From Treponema sp. (GTDB lineage Bacteria > Spirochaetota > Spirochaetia > Treponematales > Treponemataceae): DNA of 64,000 nucleotides. The stretch is from NCBI GenBank assembly GCA_017940255.1, contig JAGAZB010000054.1, forward strand, positions 94,363-158,362, in the 5' to 3' direction. Below, piece after piece: positions 25,845 to 34,196 of the stretch. Position 1 is the first letter of the stretch. Each line of letters starts with the position of its first letter. The position numbers and the translations under genes are program-made. The notes beneath the pieces are model-generated. The model was not told the origin of the DNA. It worked only from the letters and a program-made list of their open reading frames with translations, and made no database searches.

Positions 25845-25873
25845 ATTCCCAAAAAGTAAATACTCTTTATAAG

Positions 25874-26149
25874 TTATTTTGCAGCGAAAGTAGCATTATA
25901 AAGATTCATCATTCTTGACTTTTTGCGTGATACTGCATTTCTTTTCAAAACGCCCTTACTGCGAGCACTGTCAAGTTCTTTCTGAAGCTGCTTATATTTT
26001 TCTTCAGCGAGTTTCTGATCCTTAGCCTGAACAGCTTCTACAAACTGCTTAGCATAAGTTCTACAAGTGCTTTTGATTGCCTTGTTATGAAGTCTGCGAA
26101 CTTCGCTCTGAGCGTATCTTTTCTCTGCAGATGATTTTTTGCCTGCCAA
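25874..26149 (-). CDS. rpsT: 30S ribosomal protein S20
   Basis: 91-aa small-subunit protein that binds 16S rRNA early in assembly. Lys/Ala/Arg-rich helices throughout: SAEKRYAQSEVRRLHNKAIKS, then QLQKELDSARSKGVLKRNAVS and KKSRMMNLYNA. Monocistronic, with a consensus promoter (26188-26216) and its own terminator. The C-terminus is of ordinary length. Confidence 0.96.
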   Translation of the reverse strand: MAGKKSSAEKRYAQSEVRRLHNKAIKSTCRTYAKQFVEAVQAKDQKLAEEKYKQLQKELDSARSKGVLKRNAVSRKKSRMMNLYNATFAAK

Positions 26150-26187
26150 TTGGAGACCCCCAAATAAAAATTAGTTAACTAAACGCT

Positions 26188-26216
26188 ATAGTATCAAAAT
26201 GTTACCTTTGTGTCAA
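26188..26216 (-). promoter_or_regulatory. Promoter of rpsT
   Basis: TTGACA (26211-26216), 17-base spacer, TACTAT (26188-26193). The start site would lie about 30 bases before the rpsT ATG. Confidence 0.75.
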
Positions 26217-26257
26217 TGAAACAACCTTATTTTCTTACGGTTTAGGGCATATTATGA

Positions 26258-26286
26258 TTGACACTAACTGCTTATCTCATTATTAT
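26258..26286 (+). promoter_or_regulatory. Promoter of the 57-aa zinc-ribbon gene
   Basis: TTGACA (26258-26263), 17-base spacer, TATTAT (26281-26286). The start site would be about 26293, giving a leader of about 25 bases with GGAGG. Confidence 0.8.
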
Positions 26287-26318
26287 ATCTACTACGAATA
26301 TTCGATTGGAGGCACATA

Positions 26319-26492
26319 ATGGCTGGAGCTAGTAAAAACTCTCGTACAACTGTTGCAACACAAAAATTCATTTGCCCTGACTGCGGTGGCGAAATCATAA
26401 TGAAGACAATGATTGAAAATGGCAGACTTAAGAATCAGGCAGAATGCCAGAAATGCAAACGTGTTGAAAGAAGACCTAAAGATTTCAAATAA
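26319..26492 (+). CDS. Small zinc-ribbon protein (57 aa), unknown function
   Basis: ATG at 26319, six bases after GGAGG; stop TAA at 26490-26492. The product is 57 aa and basic, with two CxxC knuckles 20 residues apart (FICPDCGGEI at about 17-26 and ECQKCKRV at about 42-49): a classic zinc ribbon. It resembles ribosomal L33/L36-type small zinc proteins in size and charge but does not match their sequences. Complete transcription unit: consensus promoter, strong ribosome site and downstream terminator. A frame on the opposite strand (26292-26543) is its shadow. Confidence 0.85.
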   Translation: MAGASKNSRTTVATQKFICPDCGGEIIMKTMIENGRLKNQAECQKCKRVERRPKDFK

Positions 26493-26582
26493 GCCTATAA
26501 TCGGAAATCCTTTAGGATTATCGAAATAACGGCTCGGAGGCAAGCTTTGCTTGCCGATTATCCGCCTGTATTAAGGTCAAAT

Positions 26583-26622
26583 AAAAAAAACTGCAAGGAC
26601 TCATGAACCTTGCAGTTTTTTT
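26583..26622. terminator. Bidirectional terminator between the zinc-ribbon gene and plsC
   Basis: Stem actgcaagg/ccttgcagt (26590-26598/26608-26616) flanked by A-run and T-run on both sides, between convergent genes. A second hairpin (ggcaagc/gcttgcc near 26541-26556) lies closer to the zinc-ribbon gene. Confidence 0.85.
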
Positions 26623-26630
26623 TCTTTATT

Positions 26631-27392
26631 TTATTTTTTATCAGATGGAAGTTTTCTCCATTCCATAACCTGATTCTGAATCATCTGTGCAGACTCTTCC
26701 AGAATAGCATTACACTCCTCTTTCGTTTTAGGAGAATCATAAATCTTCATTACTTTTACACGATAGCAGCCTCTTTTTAGACTGGTAAAAATCTTTCTTA
26801 AATCACGTAAACGCCAGCCACCATCAAGAGCGCAAACTACGACTGGTAAACCAGTAGATTCAACAAGTCTTCTAAAACCAGCTGAATAAAACTTACCTAC
26901 ATTTCCATCTCTTGTTCTTGAACCTTCCGGGAACAAAACAGGAATCTGTTTTCTTTCAATAACTCTGTGCCCAAATTCTTCTACATAACGCATTGCTTCC
27001 ATTGGTTTTGCTTTTCGTGGAATAAGACAATGCTCCTGTGAACGCAGCATTTCAGAAACAAGAGGAACGTGACGTCCCAAAGCATCTTTTGCAACAAAGC
27101 GAAGTTCTTTATCCCGGAAGAAATTCATAAAAAGCGGAATATCAAGAAGACTCTGATGATTTGAAATGATTATAAACTGTTCCGGGAAATTTTCTAAATT
27201 ATCCTTATAACCCCAGAAATGAAAATATCTGTAAGCACGCAAGATAGCAAACAAACGAACTGCAAGAACCTTCTGTATATATTCAGAAATTCGAATACTC
27301 CACTTTTTTGAAACAGGATAAGCGAAAATGTTTCCGATAGCTGCAGGTAAAACCATTGCAACAAGACAGATTAAAGTCAAAAGGCTTGCCAT
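26631..27392 (-). CDS. plsC: 1-acyl-sn-glycerol-3-phosphate acyltransferase
   Basis: Second acylation of glycerol-3-phosphate in phospholipid synthesis, 253 aa, membrane-associated. N-terminal hydrophobic helix at about 5-25, catalytic HX4D motif NHQSLLDIPLF (about 78-88), block II region DALGRHVPLVSEML, block III LFPEGSRTRDG, and PVVVCALDGGW. Single gene ending at the shared terminator. Confidence 0.88.
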   Translation of the reverse strand: MASLLTLICLVAMVLPAAIGNIFAYPVSKKWSIRISEYIQKVLAVRLFAILRAYRYFHFWGYKDNLENFPEQFIIISNHQSLLDIPLFMNFFRDKELRFVAKDALGRHVPLVSEMLRSQEHCLIPRKAKPMEAMRYVEEFGHRVIERKQIPVLFPEGSRTRDGNVGKFYSAGFRRLVESTGLPVVVCALDGGWRLRDLRKIFTSLKRGCYRVKVMKIYDSPKTKEECNAILEESAQMIQNQVMEWRKLPSDKK

Positions 27393-27455
27393 AAAGACTC
27401 CAGATATTATTAAATATTTTTATTTTGCAATTATAATATTAAGTATATTCTAATT

Positions 27456-29915
27456 TCAATCAAAAATAAAGGAATTTATTTTATTTATTATTTCTGACAT
27501 AGGTTCATACAATTTTTTGCAGGCCGGCATGCTGGCAATAAAGTTCGAACCATAACGTTTTTCACAAATACGACGATCTAAAACAATTACGGCCCCTTTA
27601 TCATCCGAGCGGCGGATAAGACGGCCAATTCCCTGGCGGAACTTAATTATAGCCTCCGGCAGGCTCAATTCCATAAAGGAACTTCCACCCCGCTTTTCAA
27701 TTGCTTCAGAACGGGCTTTAAATACAGGGTCGTTAGGAACAGTAAATGGCAACTTTACAATAATTACCTGAGAAAGAGCCTCCCCTGGAATATCAACCCC
27801 CTGCCAGAATGAATCGGTTGCAAATAAAACACTCTCATTTTCTTCCCTAAAGGCTTCCAAAAGTCGGGCACTATCATCATCCCCCTGCTTCATTATTCTG
27901 CCAGGAAAACCTCTCAAAGAAGCAAGTGTACTTCTGTGGGCACTTCTAAGGGAATCATAAGAAGTAAACAGAACCAGAGTTCTTCCTTCCGCCGCAGTAA
28001 TAAGCCGTGGAATAACCATTTCTATATACTGCTGAAATTCACTGCTTTCAGGAAAAGGCGCATCATTTGGAACTGCAAAAAGCATATTCTTTTCATACGG
28101 AAAAGGAGAAGGAAACTCGCCTATTTTTATGCGCTCTTTTTCTGTCAAAGAAAGCCCAGTTCTCCTCATCCAATAAGAAAAATCCCTGCCCGTTCTAAGT
28201 GTTGCAGATGTACAGATAACTGTGTTCATCTGTTCAAAAACACCTTCGTTCATTAAATAGGAAATATCCAGAGGAGTTTCATTAAAAGTATAAAAATCAC
28301 TTTCACCAAGCTCACGGCTTAATTCAGGAGAAAGACGTTTCTTTTGAATCCAGTAAACATTGTCGCGTTTTTCATCCCATTGCATAAAGTTTTTAAGGAG
28401 AAGGACATATGAATCAAGACGACGCAAAATAATTTTTGACTCCCAATAACATGGAGCATCATGATCATCATCGTCAATGCCATCCATTACTTCGCGAATC
28501 ATATCTGTAAAAGCCCCAAGCGAACGTGACAATTCACCTATTGCAACTAAGAGTGGTCCAAAATTACGGACAGTTTCTTCATACAGTCTGAGTGTATAAT
28601 CATTCTGGAGTAAATCTGAACTTGCTATTTCAAGATTAGCCAAAGCATTTTTTACTTTTGTTGTATATTCAAAAGCTAAATCTGCCTTATCTTCATTTTG
28701 CGAAAGAATTGCAAGACTGCACAAATGACCGGAAAAGGAATTTTTTCTTTTCCTATACATCTGGTTTAGCAGCTTATTTATCTTAAAGCGAGTAAGGCTT
28801 TCGCTAAAGAAACTTGTTGCCGCATTTTCAATTCCATGCGCTTCATCAAAAACAAGATGTTTATATGGAGGAAGCACAGCAGCATCTTCATAACCCGCAC
28901 CATTAATTCTAGATTCAATATCTGCAAACAAAAGATGATGATTTACAACAATAACATTTGCCCCGGCAGCCTCTTTTCTAACCTTCATTACAAAGCATTC
29001 ATTATGAAAAGGACACCTCATTCCCATGCATGCATCACTTTCAGAATTAACTTTAGACCAGCTTCCTTCGGCAGGCATAAATGATAAATCACTTCTACTT
29101 CCACTTTCAGAAGTTTCTGCCCATTGGGCAATCTTTTTTATTTCTTCAGTTTCGTCTTCGAATAAATCCAGAACAGAAGTGGCATCAGAAAGTCGTCTTT
29201 TACATATATAATTCTGACGTCCTTTCATTAAAACAAACTTTACTTTTTTTCCAAGAATTTTTTCTACAGCAGGAATATCTTTTTCGCAAAGCTGCTGCTG
29301 AAGATTTATTGTTCCTGTGGAAACAACCACTTTTTCATTATTTGATAAGGCCCAGATTATTGAAGGAATTAAATAAGAATATGATTTTCCAACACCAGTT
29401 CCAGCTTCAAAGACACCAATCTTTCCATCATTAAAAGCGGAAGCAATATTTTCCAAAAGTGAAATCTGAACAGGTCTTTCTTCAAAGGCCTCTGAAAGCT
29501 TAGAAAGCGCGCCCCCATTTGCAATAAGCGAGCCGGCATTTTCCACATCAATCTTTTGTATTTTCTTTGGTTTTACAGGTTCAACAACAACATACAGATC
29601 TGAAACATCATTGTTAATGATATAAAAGCCCTGTCCATTCTGTGCACAATTTTCTGCTACTCCCAAATCTGCATAAGAAGGAATTAATTTTCCACTAGGA
29701 TGATTATGAATAAGTACCGAAGAAGAAGGATTTCTTACATCCGAAAAGTTTACAGGAACCGTATCTATTTTTCCACGTGAACCAACTTTTACAGAATCAA
29801 CAAGTCCCTGAGAATTAATTGTAGCGGTAAAAAATACTTCGTTGCCTCCAGCCTCTTTTATAGCCCGAGACATAATGGAGATAACATTCTGTGAAAAATA
29901 TTTAGAAACGTCCAT
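27456..29915 (-). CDS. JAB/RadC-like domain fused to a DinG-family helicase
   Basis: About 819 aa. Residues about 1-110 form a RadC-like JAB/MPN domain with the metal motif HNHPSGKLIPSYAD (HxH...SxxD complete). The rest is an XPD/DinG superfamily 2 helicase: Walker A FEAGTGVGKSYSYL, Fe-S cysteines (YICKRR, ACMGMRCPF, NECFV), DEAH box LVFDEAHGIENAA, late motifs TDSFWQGVDIPG and RQGIGRLIRR. DinG unwinds R-loops and D-loops; the JAB role is unknown. Start uncertain: ATG at 29915 follows a GGTGGGGGAG tract; in-frame GTG and TTG codons lie up to seven codons upstream. Confidence 0.88.
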   Translation of the reverse strand: MDVSKYFSQNVISIMSRAIKEAGGNEVFFTATINSQGLVDSVKVGSRGKIDTVPVNFSDVRNPSSSVLIHNHPSGKLIPSYADLGVAENCAQNGQGFYIINNDVSDLYVVVEPVKPKKIQKIDVENAGSLIANGGALSKLSEAFEERPVQISLLENIASAFNDGKIGVFEAGTGVGKSYSYLIPSIIWALSNNEKVVVSTGTINLQQQLCEKDIPAVEKILGKKVKFVLMKGRQNYICKRRLSDATSVLDLFEDETEEIKKIAQWAETSESGSRSDLSFMPAEGSWSKVNSESDACMGMRCPFHNECFVMKVRKEAAGANVIVVNHHLLFADIESRINGAGYEDAAVLPPYKHLVFDEAHGIENAATSFFSESLTRFKINKLLNQMYRKRKNSFSGHLCSLAILSQNEDKADLAFEYTTKVKNALANLEIASSDLLQNDYTLRLYEETVRNFGPLLVAIGELSRSLGAFTDMIREVMDGIDDDDHDAPCYWESKIILRRLDSYVLLLKNFMQWDEKRDNVYWIQKKRLSPELSRELGESDFYTFNETPLDISYLMNEGVFEQMNTVICTSATLRTGRDFSYWMRRTGLSLTEKERIKIGEFPSPFPYEKNMLFAVPNDAPFPESSEFQQYIEMVIPRLITAAEGRTLVLFTSYDSLRSAHRSTLASLRGFPGRIMKQGDDDSARLLEAFREENESVLFATDSFWQGVDIPGEALSQVIIVKLPFTVPNDPVFKARSEAIEKRGGSSFMELSLPEAIIKFRQGIGRLIRRSDDKGAVIVLDRRICEKRYGSNFIASMPACKKLYEPMSEIINKINSFIFD

Positions 29916-29990
29916 CTCCCCCACCACATCGCACAAGAATTTAGCTACATAGCTAAAGAAATACGAGTTTGCAAAGCAAGCTCGGTAAAC

Positions 29991-30018
29991 AAAAAAAGGC
30001 TCACCACAACGGTGAGCC
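29991..30018 (-). terminator. Terminator after tRNA-Glu
   Basis: Perfect stem ggctcacc/ggtgagcc (29998-30005/30011-30018), ACAAC loop, minus-strand T-run from 29991-29997, about ten bases after the tRNA 3' end. Confidence 0.88.
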
Positions 30019-30028
30019 TTTTAGAGTC

Positions 30029-30100
30029 CATCTCCTAGCAGAATTGAACTGCTGTTGTCGGGATGAAAACCCGATGTCCTAACCACTAGACGAAGGAGAC
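30029..30100 (-). tRNA. tRNA-Glu (anticodon TTC)
   Basis: Read on the minus strand: acceptor arm GTCTCCT pairs with AGGAGAT, D-arm TCGTCTAGTGGTTAGGAC, anticodon stem TCGGG/CCCGA with loop TTTTCAT, T-arm CAGCAGTTCAATTCTGCT(G), discriminator G. 72 nt without CCA, which must be added after transcription. Own promoter and terminator. Confidence 0.95.
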
Positions 30101-30140
30101 ATACATCAGAACAACTTCTTGTTGTCGTGCTGACTTTGAA

Positions 30141-30169
30141 TAATATATCAGAAAGAACTTTTTTGGTCA
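30141..30169 (-). promoter_or_regulatory. Promoter of tRNA-Glu
   Basis: TTGACC (30164-30169), 17-base spacer, TATATT (30141-30146), about 40 bases before the mature 5' end. Confidence 0.7.
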
Positions 30170-30208
30170 ATAGCAGAAATGCGAATTTTTAAAATTTTTA
30201 TAAAAAAA

Positions 30209-31462
30209 TTACATATTCATACCAAATTTCTTTACAAGTTTTTCCTGCAAAGAAGCACATTCTTCTGGTTTTAATCCAAGCTTTATAGCAACATTTAAAT
30301 CATTCATGGATTTCTCATATTCCTGAAGCTCAAAATAAGCCAAAGCCCTTCTGAAGTTCGCATGAGCCTGGAACTGATTTATCTCCAGAGACTTTGTGTA
30401 ACAATCAATTGCTTCTTCATATTTTTTCTGAATTGCATATACAATTCCCTTATAATAATATGTACGGAAGGCCTTAGGATCTGCTTCAATACTCTTCTGA
30501 AAATCTTCCAGAGCGTCATCCAAATGATTCATAGCAAAATAAGCCATACCACGATGCTTTCGGATTACAGCAATAATATTTTTGTCTGTTTCAGGAACTG
30601 CTTCTATAATTTTTGAATAAATATCTACAGCTTCCTGTAAACGTCCATCATTATGAGCCTGAATAGCACGTAAAATCAGGTCATCTATAGTTCCCTGAAC
30701 ATATGGTGTAACTCTTGAAATATCTTCTATTTCAACAACATCATCTTTCTCTTCATTAAGAAGATTATCTGCAATCGAGTAAAATGAACGGCGTCGTTCA
30801 TCAAGAGCTTTCTGAAGTTTATTCTGATAATCACGAATTTCCTGAAAAGTAATATCAGCAAGCGTAAGTGATGCATTTATAGAAGCCAGTTTACGTCTTA
30901 ACGGAATATCAAATGGATTGAATTCTGTCTTATAAATAAGTTCATGTTCAACTTCAGCCCATGCATCCTGTAAAATTGTTCTTATCTGAATTTCACAAAC
31001 AAGTTCATCAGAAATTGGCTTAAGCTTTTCAAATTTTCCTTTTAATGGAGGCATACAACCATTTGGAATCTTTATAAGGACGTGTATAGATTCATATCCA
31101 AATTCACTGAATTTCTTCTCTGCACCTTTGATTTCTACTTCTTTAATTTCGAACATCTTTTTAATCTGTTCCAAACCAAAGTTTATATCTTCCAAAAAAG
31201 CACATATCATTCTTACACCCATCATATCTGTAAGATAGATAAGACTGTCTTCAGCTTCTACTTTATCTGGCTTAAGGCGCAAAACCTTTTTATAGTAACT
31301 TTCAAAACTTTTTACACGATATTTATAGGTTGGCTGAGTAGAAAGTTTTATATTATGCTGAAGAATATACACTACGTTGCTCATAATTTCTGCAAAATAT
31401 TCAGAATATGCTTCGTAGTTTTCTCTGATTTGTTTCTTGGAAAGTAAATTGTTTGTATTCAT
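30209..31462 (-). CDS. RelA/SpoT-domain (p)ppGpp synthetase with TPR tail
   Basis: 417 aa from the ATG at 31462 (a TTG three codons upstream is possible; no clear Shine-Dalgarno for either). Residues about 1-240 are a RelA/SpoT nucleotidyltransferase domain: substrate-binding YRVKSFESYYKKVLR, metal-site DMMGVRMICAFLEDI, FGYESIHVLIK, and VCEIQIRTILQDAWAEVEHE. No HD hydrolase domain. Residues about 265-415 hold four TPR repeats (AVDIYSKIIEAVPE, ALEDFQKSIEADPKA, AIDCYTKSLEINQF, SMNDLNVAIKLG). Hence a small alarmone synthetase with a protein-binding tail; activity is inferred. Confidence 0.85.
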   Translation of the reverse strand: MNTNNLLSKKQIRENYEAYSEYFAEIMSNVVYILQHNIKLSTQPTYKYRVKSFESYYKKVLRLKPDKVEAEDSLIYLTDMMGVRMICAFLEDINFGLEQIKKMFEIKEVEIKGAEKKFSEFGYESIHVLIKIPNGCMPPLKGKFEKLKPISDELVCEIQIRTILQDAWAEVEHELIYKTEFNPFDIPLRRKLASINASLTLADITFQEIRDYQNKLQKALDERRRSFYSIADNLLNEEKDDVVEIEDISRVTPYVQGTIDDLILRAIQAHNDGRLQEAVDIYSKIIEAVPETDKNIIAVIRKHRGMAYFAMNHLDDALEDFQKSIEADPKAFRTYYYKGIVYAIQKKYEEAIDCYTKSLEINQFQAHANFRRALAYFELQEYEKSMNDLNVAIKLGLKPEECASLQEKLVKKFGMNM

Positions 31463-31470
31463 GTCTATCA

Positions 31471-31504
31471 AAAAAAAACGCTTTGGTTATTTCTAGCCAA
31501 AGCG
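31471..31504 (-). terminator. Terminator after flaA-like gene
   Basis: Stem cgctttgg/ccaaagcg (31479-31486/31497-31504) extended by A/T pairs, with a minus-strand T-run from 31471-31478. Only nine bases from the next start codon (31462), so it also fills that gene's 5' region. Confidence 0.85.
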
Positions 31505-31527
31505 TTTTGAAATCAATTGTTTATTGA

Positions 31528-32601
31528 TTACTCAGCAGAAGAGTTCTGAGCATTTGAAGAAGAATCTGCATTCAAGCTTGAAGTAAATTCATCTTCTGTA
31601 GCAAGTTTAGCTCTTTCGAGGTAGCGGTTAACCTGCTTGTTACCAAATCTCTGCATTTCAGCACTCTGACGAGCATTTTCTTTCTTTGTGATAATTCCCC
31701 AAAGATCTTCATCAGCGATATCACGGTCAGTTGTAAGAATAGCCTTATCATAGATAATGCTTACATCTTTGAAGTAACCGATGAATGTGCTTCCTTCATG
31801 AGCTGCATCACGAGTAATCTGGAATCCCTTGAACTTTACAAATGGCATTCCACGTGGATAGATTGGATATACACGAATTTCACGGTTTCTGATTTCTGAA
31901 ATATACTGTGGGTTATTCCAGCGAAGTTCCTTCCATCCGTCGAATCCGAGGTATCCCATGAAATAACGTCTTTCTACATTGTCGTTATCAGAAAGAAGAA
32001 CGTAAAGTCCATGTGGGAAGTTCATACCCATTGTAGTTACTTTAATAGCTTTAATTGTTGCAACATTTTTTACAACACCATAACCATCTTCGAACAGTGT
32101 TTTACCACTTGCTTTTTCTTCATCAGTTGGTTCCTGACGATTACCATTTTCATCTGCACTAGAAAGTGGTTCGTAAGCAGGGATATCAAATGGAGGCTCA
32201 ATGCGAGCATTTGCATTTGCGTTCCATGTTGGGAATTCAATACGAACACCCATTACATTGCTTCCTGCGAAAGGAACGTCAGCTTCACCTTTTACAGGTG
32301 CTGCAACAACCTGAGAATCAGCCAAACTCATTACATTTCTTGCAGATGCGTTAAGTTTTACTTCCCATTCAGGAAGTGCAAGAGAGGTCTTCATAAGATC
32401 TTTCTGATCCTCTGTAAAAGTTGCACCTGCACTTACAGAATAGTCCATTGCTGTATGACCGTTCTGAGTTGGATTTCCATTCTCATCCTGAGCACAGTCT
32501 GCGTCCAAGAGAGTGAAATCGATGAGCATAGCTTCATCAGCAAAAGCAACGCCACCAACAAGCAGCATAGCAGCTGCAAATAAACCCAAAGTCTTCTTCA
32601 T
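31528..32601 (-). CDS. flaA: Flagellar filament outer layer protein FlaA
   Basis: Sheath protein of the periplasmic flagellum, 357 aa. Signal peptide MKKTLGLFAAAMLLVGGVAF with cleavage after AFA. The FlaA domain includes GVRIEFPTWNANANARIEPPF, VATIKAIKVTTMGMNFPHGL, GYLGFDGWKELRWNNPQYI, REIRVYPIYPRGMPFVKFKGF and a long C-terminal helical tail rich in Ala/Ser. AAGGAG precedes the ATG. Strong promoter (32651-32679) and terminator make it a highly expressed single gene. Confidence 0.93.
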   Translation of the reverse strand: MKKTLGLFAAAMLLVGGVAFADEAMLIDFTLLDADCAQDENGNPTQNGHTAMDYSVSAGATFTEDQKDLMKTSLALPEWEVKLNASARNVMSLADSQVVAAPVKGEADVPFAGSNVMGVRIEFPTWNANANARIEPPFDIPAYEPLSSADENGNRQEPTDEEKASGKTLFEDGYGVVKNVATIKAIKVTTMGMNFPHGLYVLLSDNDNVERRYFMGYLGFDGWKELRWNNPQYISEIRNREIRVYPIYPRGMPFVKFKGFQITRDAAHEGSTFIGYFKDVSIIYDKAILTTDRDIADEDLWGIITKKENARQSAEMQRFGNKQVNRYLERAKLATEDEFTSSLNADSSSNAQNSSAE

Positions 32602-32650
32602 TTTGAAGCTCCTTATTATACTATTTCGATGTAGCCTTGTATTATATTTT

Positions 32651-32679
32651 ATTATCTAATAAGAACATCGTTTTGTCAA
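32651..32679 (-). promoter_or_regulatory. Promoter of the flaA gene
   Basis: TTGACA (32674-32679), 17-base spacer, GATAAT (32651-32656): a sigma-70-like promoter, not a sigma-28 one. Confidence 0.75.
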
Positions 32680-32685
32680 TGATTT

Positions 32686-33144
32686 TTAGATTTCAAAAAC
32701 CGATTTTCCTTCAATAAAAAACTCAATCTTTTTAACCGATGGGAAATTCTTTTTAATGTTTTTTTCAAGAAGAGAAAAACCGTCTTTTATTTCAATAACA
32801 CCTTCACCCATATCAAGAAGATTCTGAGAAAGATTAAGAAAAAGAACAGAATCTCTTAAAAAACATGACTGAACTACTGTTCCTGGTGTGAAAAGCATTT
32901 TAGTTCTTTCAATAGAAGAACCAAGCAGTATTTCATCAATATAAAGTTGAATATCACCCTGAACAGGATCATTTGCAAGATTTCTGTACTCAATTATGTA
33001 TTTTCCATCATCTGCAGAAGGAAAAATAAACATTCTGCGGGTTTTAGAGTTCCCGATATTAAATGCAATTATTGAGAAAATAAGAATAACTAAAGTAAAA
33101 GCAGTTAAAACAATCAGTGGAATATTTTTTTTAATATCTATCAT
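32686..33144 (-). CDS. GerMN-domain protein, membrane-anchored
   Basis: 152 aa. One N-terminal membrane helix at about 11-30 (IVLTAFTLVILIFSIIAF), then a GerMN domain (about 50-150): VQGDIQLYIDEILLGS, RTKMLFTPGTVVQSCFLRDS, VLFLNLSQNLLD, IKKNFPSVKKIEFFIEGK. GerMN domains occur beside amidases and are thought to help in cell-wall-associated assemblies. The ATG overlaps the end of the amidase gene by four bases, so the two are coupled and likely act together at the peptidoglycan. Confidence 0.75.
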   Translation of the reverse strand: MIDIKKNIPLIVLTAFTLVILIFSIIAFNIGNSKTRRMFIFPSADDGKYIIEYRNLANDPVQGDIQLYIDEILLGSSIERTKMLFTPGTVVQSCFLRDSVLFLNLSQNLLDMGEGVIEIKDGFSLLEKNIKKNFPSVKKIEFFIEGKSVFEI

Positions 33145-34187
33145 CTTAATGAAGTAAATCCTTGAGAGCGTTCAAAGTGTGTAATAAACGCTGCTATGCC
33201 ATTATATATTCCAAGGGTAGCTTTTTTCAAGTATTTATCATCATTAAGAAGAAGAGCTTCTTTTTCATTAGAAACAAAACCAAGTTCAATAAGGACACTA
33301 GGCATATTTGAATTTTTTACGACGAACCATTCTTCGGCTTTTATTCCACGGGCTGAAGATTCTTTTCCAATCTGTCCCTGTAATCCATCCATAATAAACT
33401 TTGCAATCATAATACTTTCGGTTGTGTACTCTTCTTCCATCATAGAATTCAGAATTGGGAAGAGGCTTGTATCATCTTCCATAGAAGATTTATCTAATAC
33501 GGTGCGTCGATATCCAGGTGAAAGATACCATACTTCATAACCAGATGAATTTTTATTAAGTGATGAATTTACATGAACAGAAATAAAAAGAACTGCCTCG
33601 TTTTCGCCAACCTTTACGCCATTGGCAATGTCTGTTCGTTCACCTAAAGAAAGGAAAACATCATTATCGCGGGTAAGAATAATCTGTTTGTTTGGATAAG
33701 CAGAACGCAGTTTTTCTCCCAGCATTTTTGCAACGCGCAGTGTGATGTCTTTTTCGCGAATTGTTACATTTTTTCCGTTTATTTTATAAGTTTTGAGAGC
33801 GCCAGGGTCCTTTCCACCGTGTCCGGCATCAATAAGAATTGCGCCAACTTTAAAAGGAAGTTCTGATTTTTGAGAGAAAAATGTTTCTGAATCATCAATA
33901 AATTTCTTTGAAACAAAGATTGTGTTGTCCTTTAATTCAGGGGCATCTGTAATCATCATTTTTACGCCATCAAGAATTACAAGACCATCTCCACTTTTAA
34001 AAGAAAGGTGATGATCATTTTTTTCCAGCATTCCGCTTTCTGAAAGGGAATCCCAGTAGATATTTACTCCAGTTTTTTTGGAATTATCCAGGAGAGAAAT
34101 ATCATTTGCGGAATATGTTGAAAAAATCACAAGTGCGAAAAGAGAAAAAAATGAAAAGAACTTTTTGATGTTCATAAAACCCCTCAA
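33141..34187 (-). CDS. N-acetylmuramoyl-L-alanine amidase (Amidase_3)
   Basis: Zinc hydrolase that cuts the peptide from the peptidoglycan glycan, 348 aa. Signal peptide at about 5-26 (FFSFFSLFALVIFSTYSA). Zinc ligands His in LIDAGHGGKDPGA, Glu in REKDITL, His in ISVHVNSS; catalytic Glu in LIELGFVSNEKEA. An N-terminal 120-residue region resembles AMIN-like targeting sequences only loosely. Downstream gene is the GerMN protein. Likely cell separation or flagellar/wall remodelling. Confidence 0.9.
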   Translation of the reverse strand: MRGFMNIKKFFSFFSLFALVIFSTYSANDISLLDNSKKTGVNIYWDSLSESGMLEKNDHHLSFKSGDGLVILDGVKMMITDAPELKDNTIFVSKKFIDDSETFFSQKSELPFKVGAILIDAGHGGKDPGALKTYKINGKNVTIREKDITLRVAKMLGEKLRSAYPNKQIILTRDNDVFLSLGERTDIANGVKVGENEAVLFISVHVNSSLNKNSSGYEVWYLSPGYRRTVLDKSSMEDDTSLFPILNSMMEEEYTTESIMIAKFIMDGLQGQIGKESSARGIKAEEWFVVKNSNMPSVLIELGFVSNEKEALLLNDDKYLKKATLGIYNGIAAFITHFERSQGFTSLR

Positions 34188-34196
34188 TTACCCTAT

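Noticed and set aside
26319..26492. 57-aa zinc ribbon as ribosomal protein L33 (rpmG)
   Set aside because: Size and cysteine pattern are similar, but the conserved L33 sequence around the cysteines and its end are not present.
26292..26543. 83-codon frame on the minus strand
   Set aside because: Opposite-strand shadow of the well-supported 57-aa zinc-ribbon gene, with no ribosome site.
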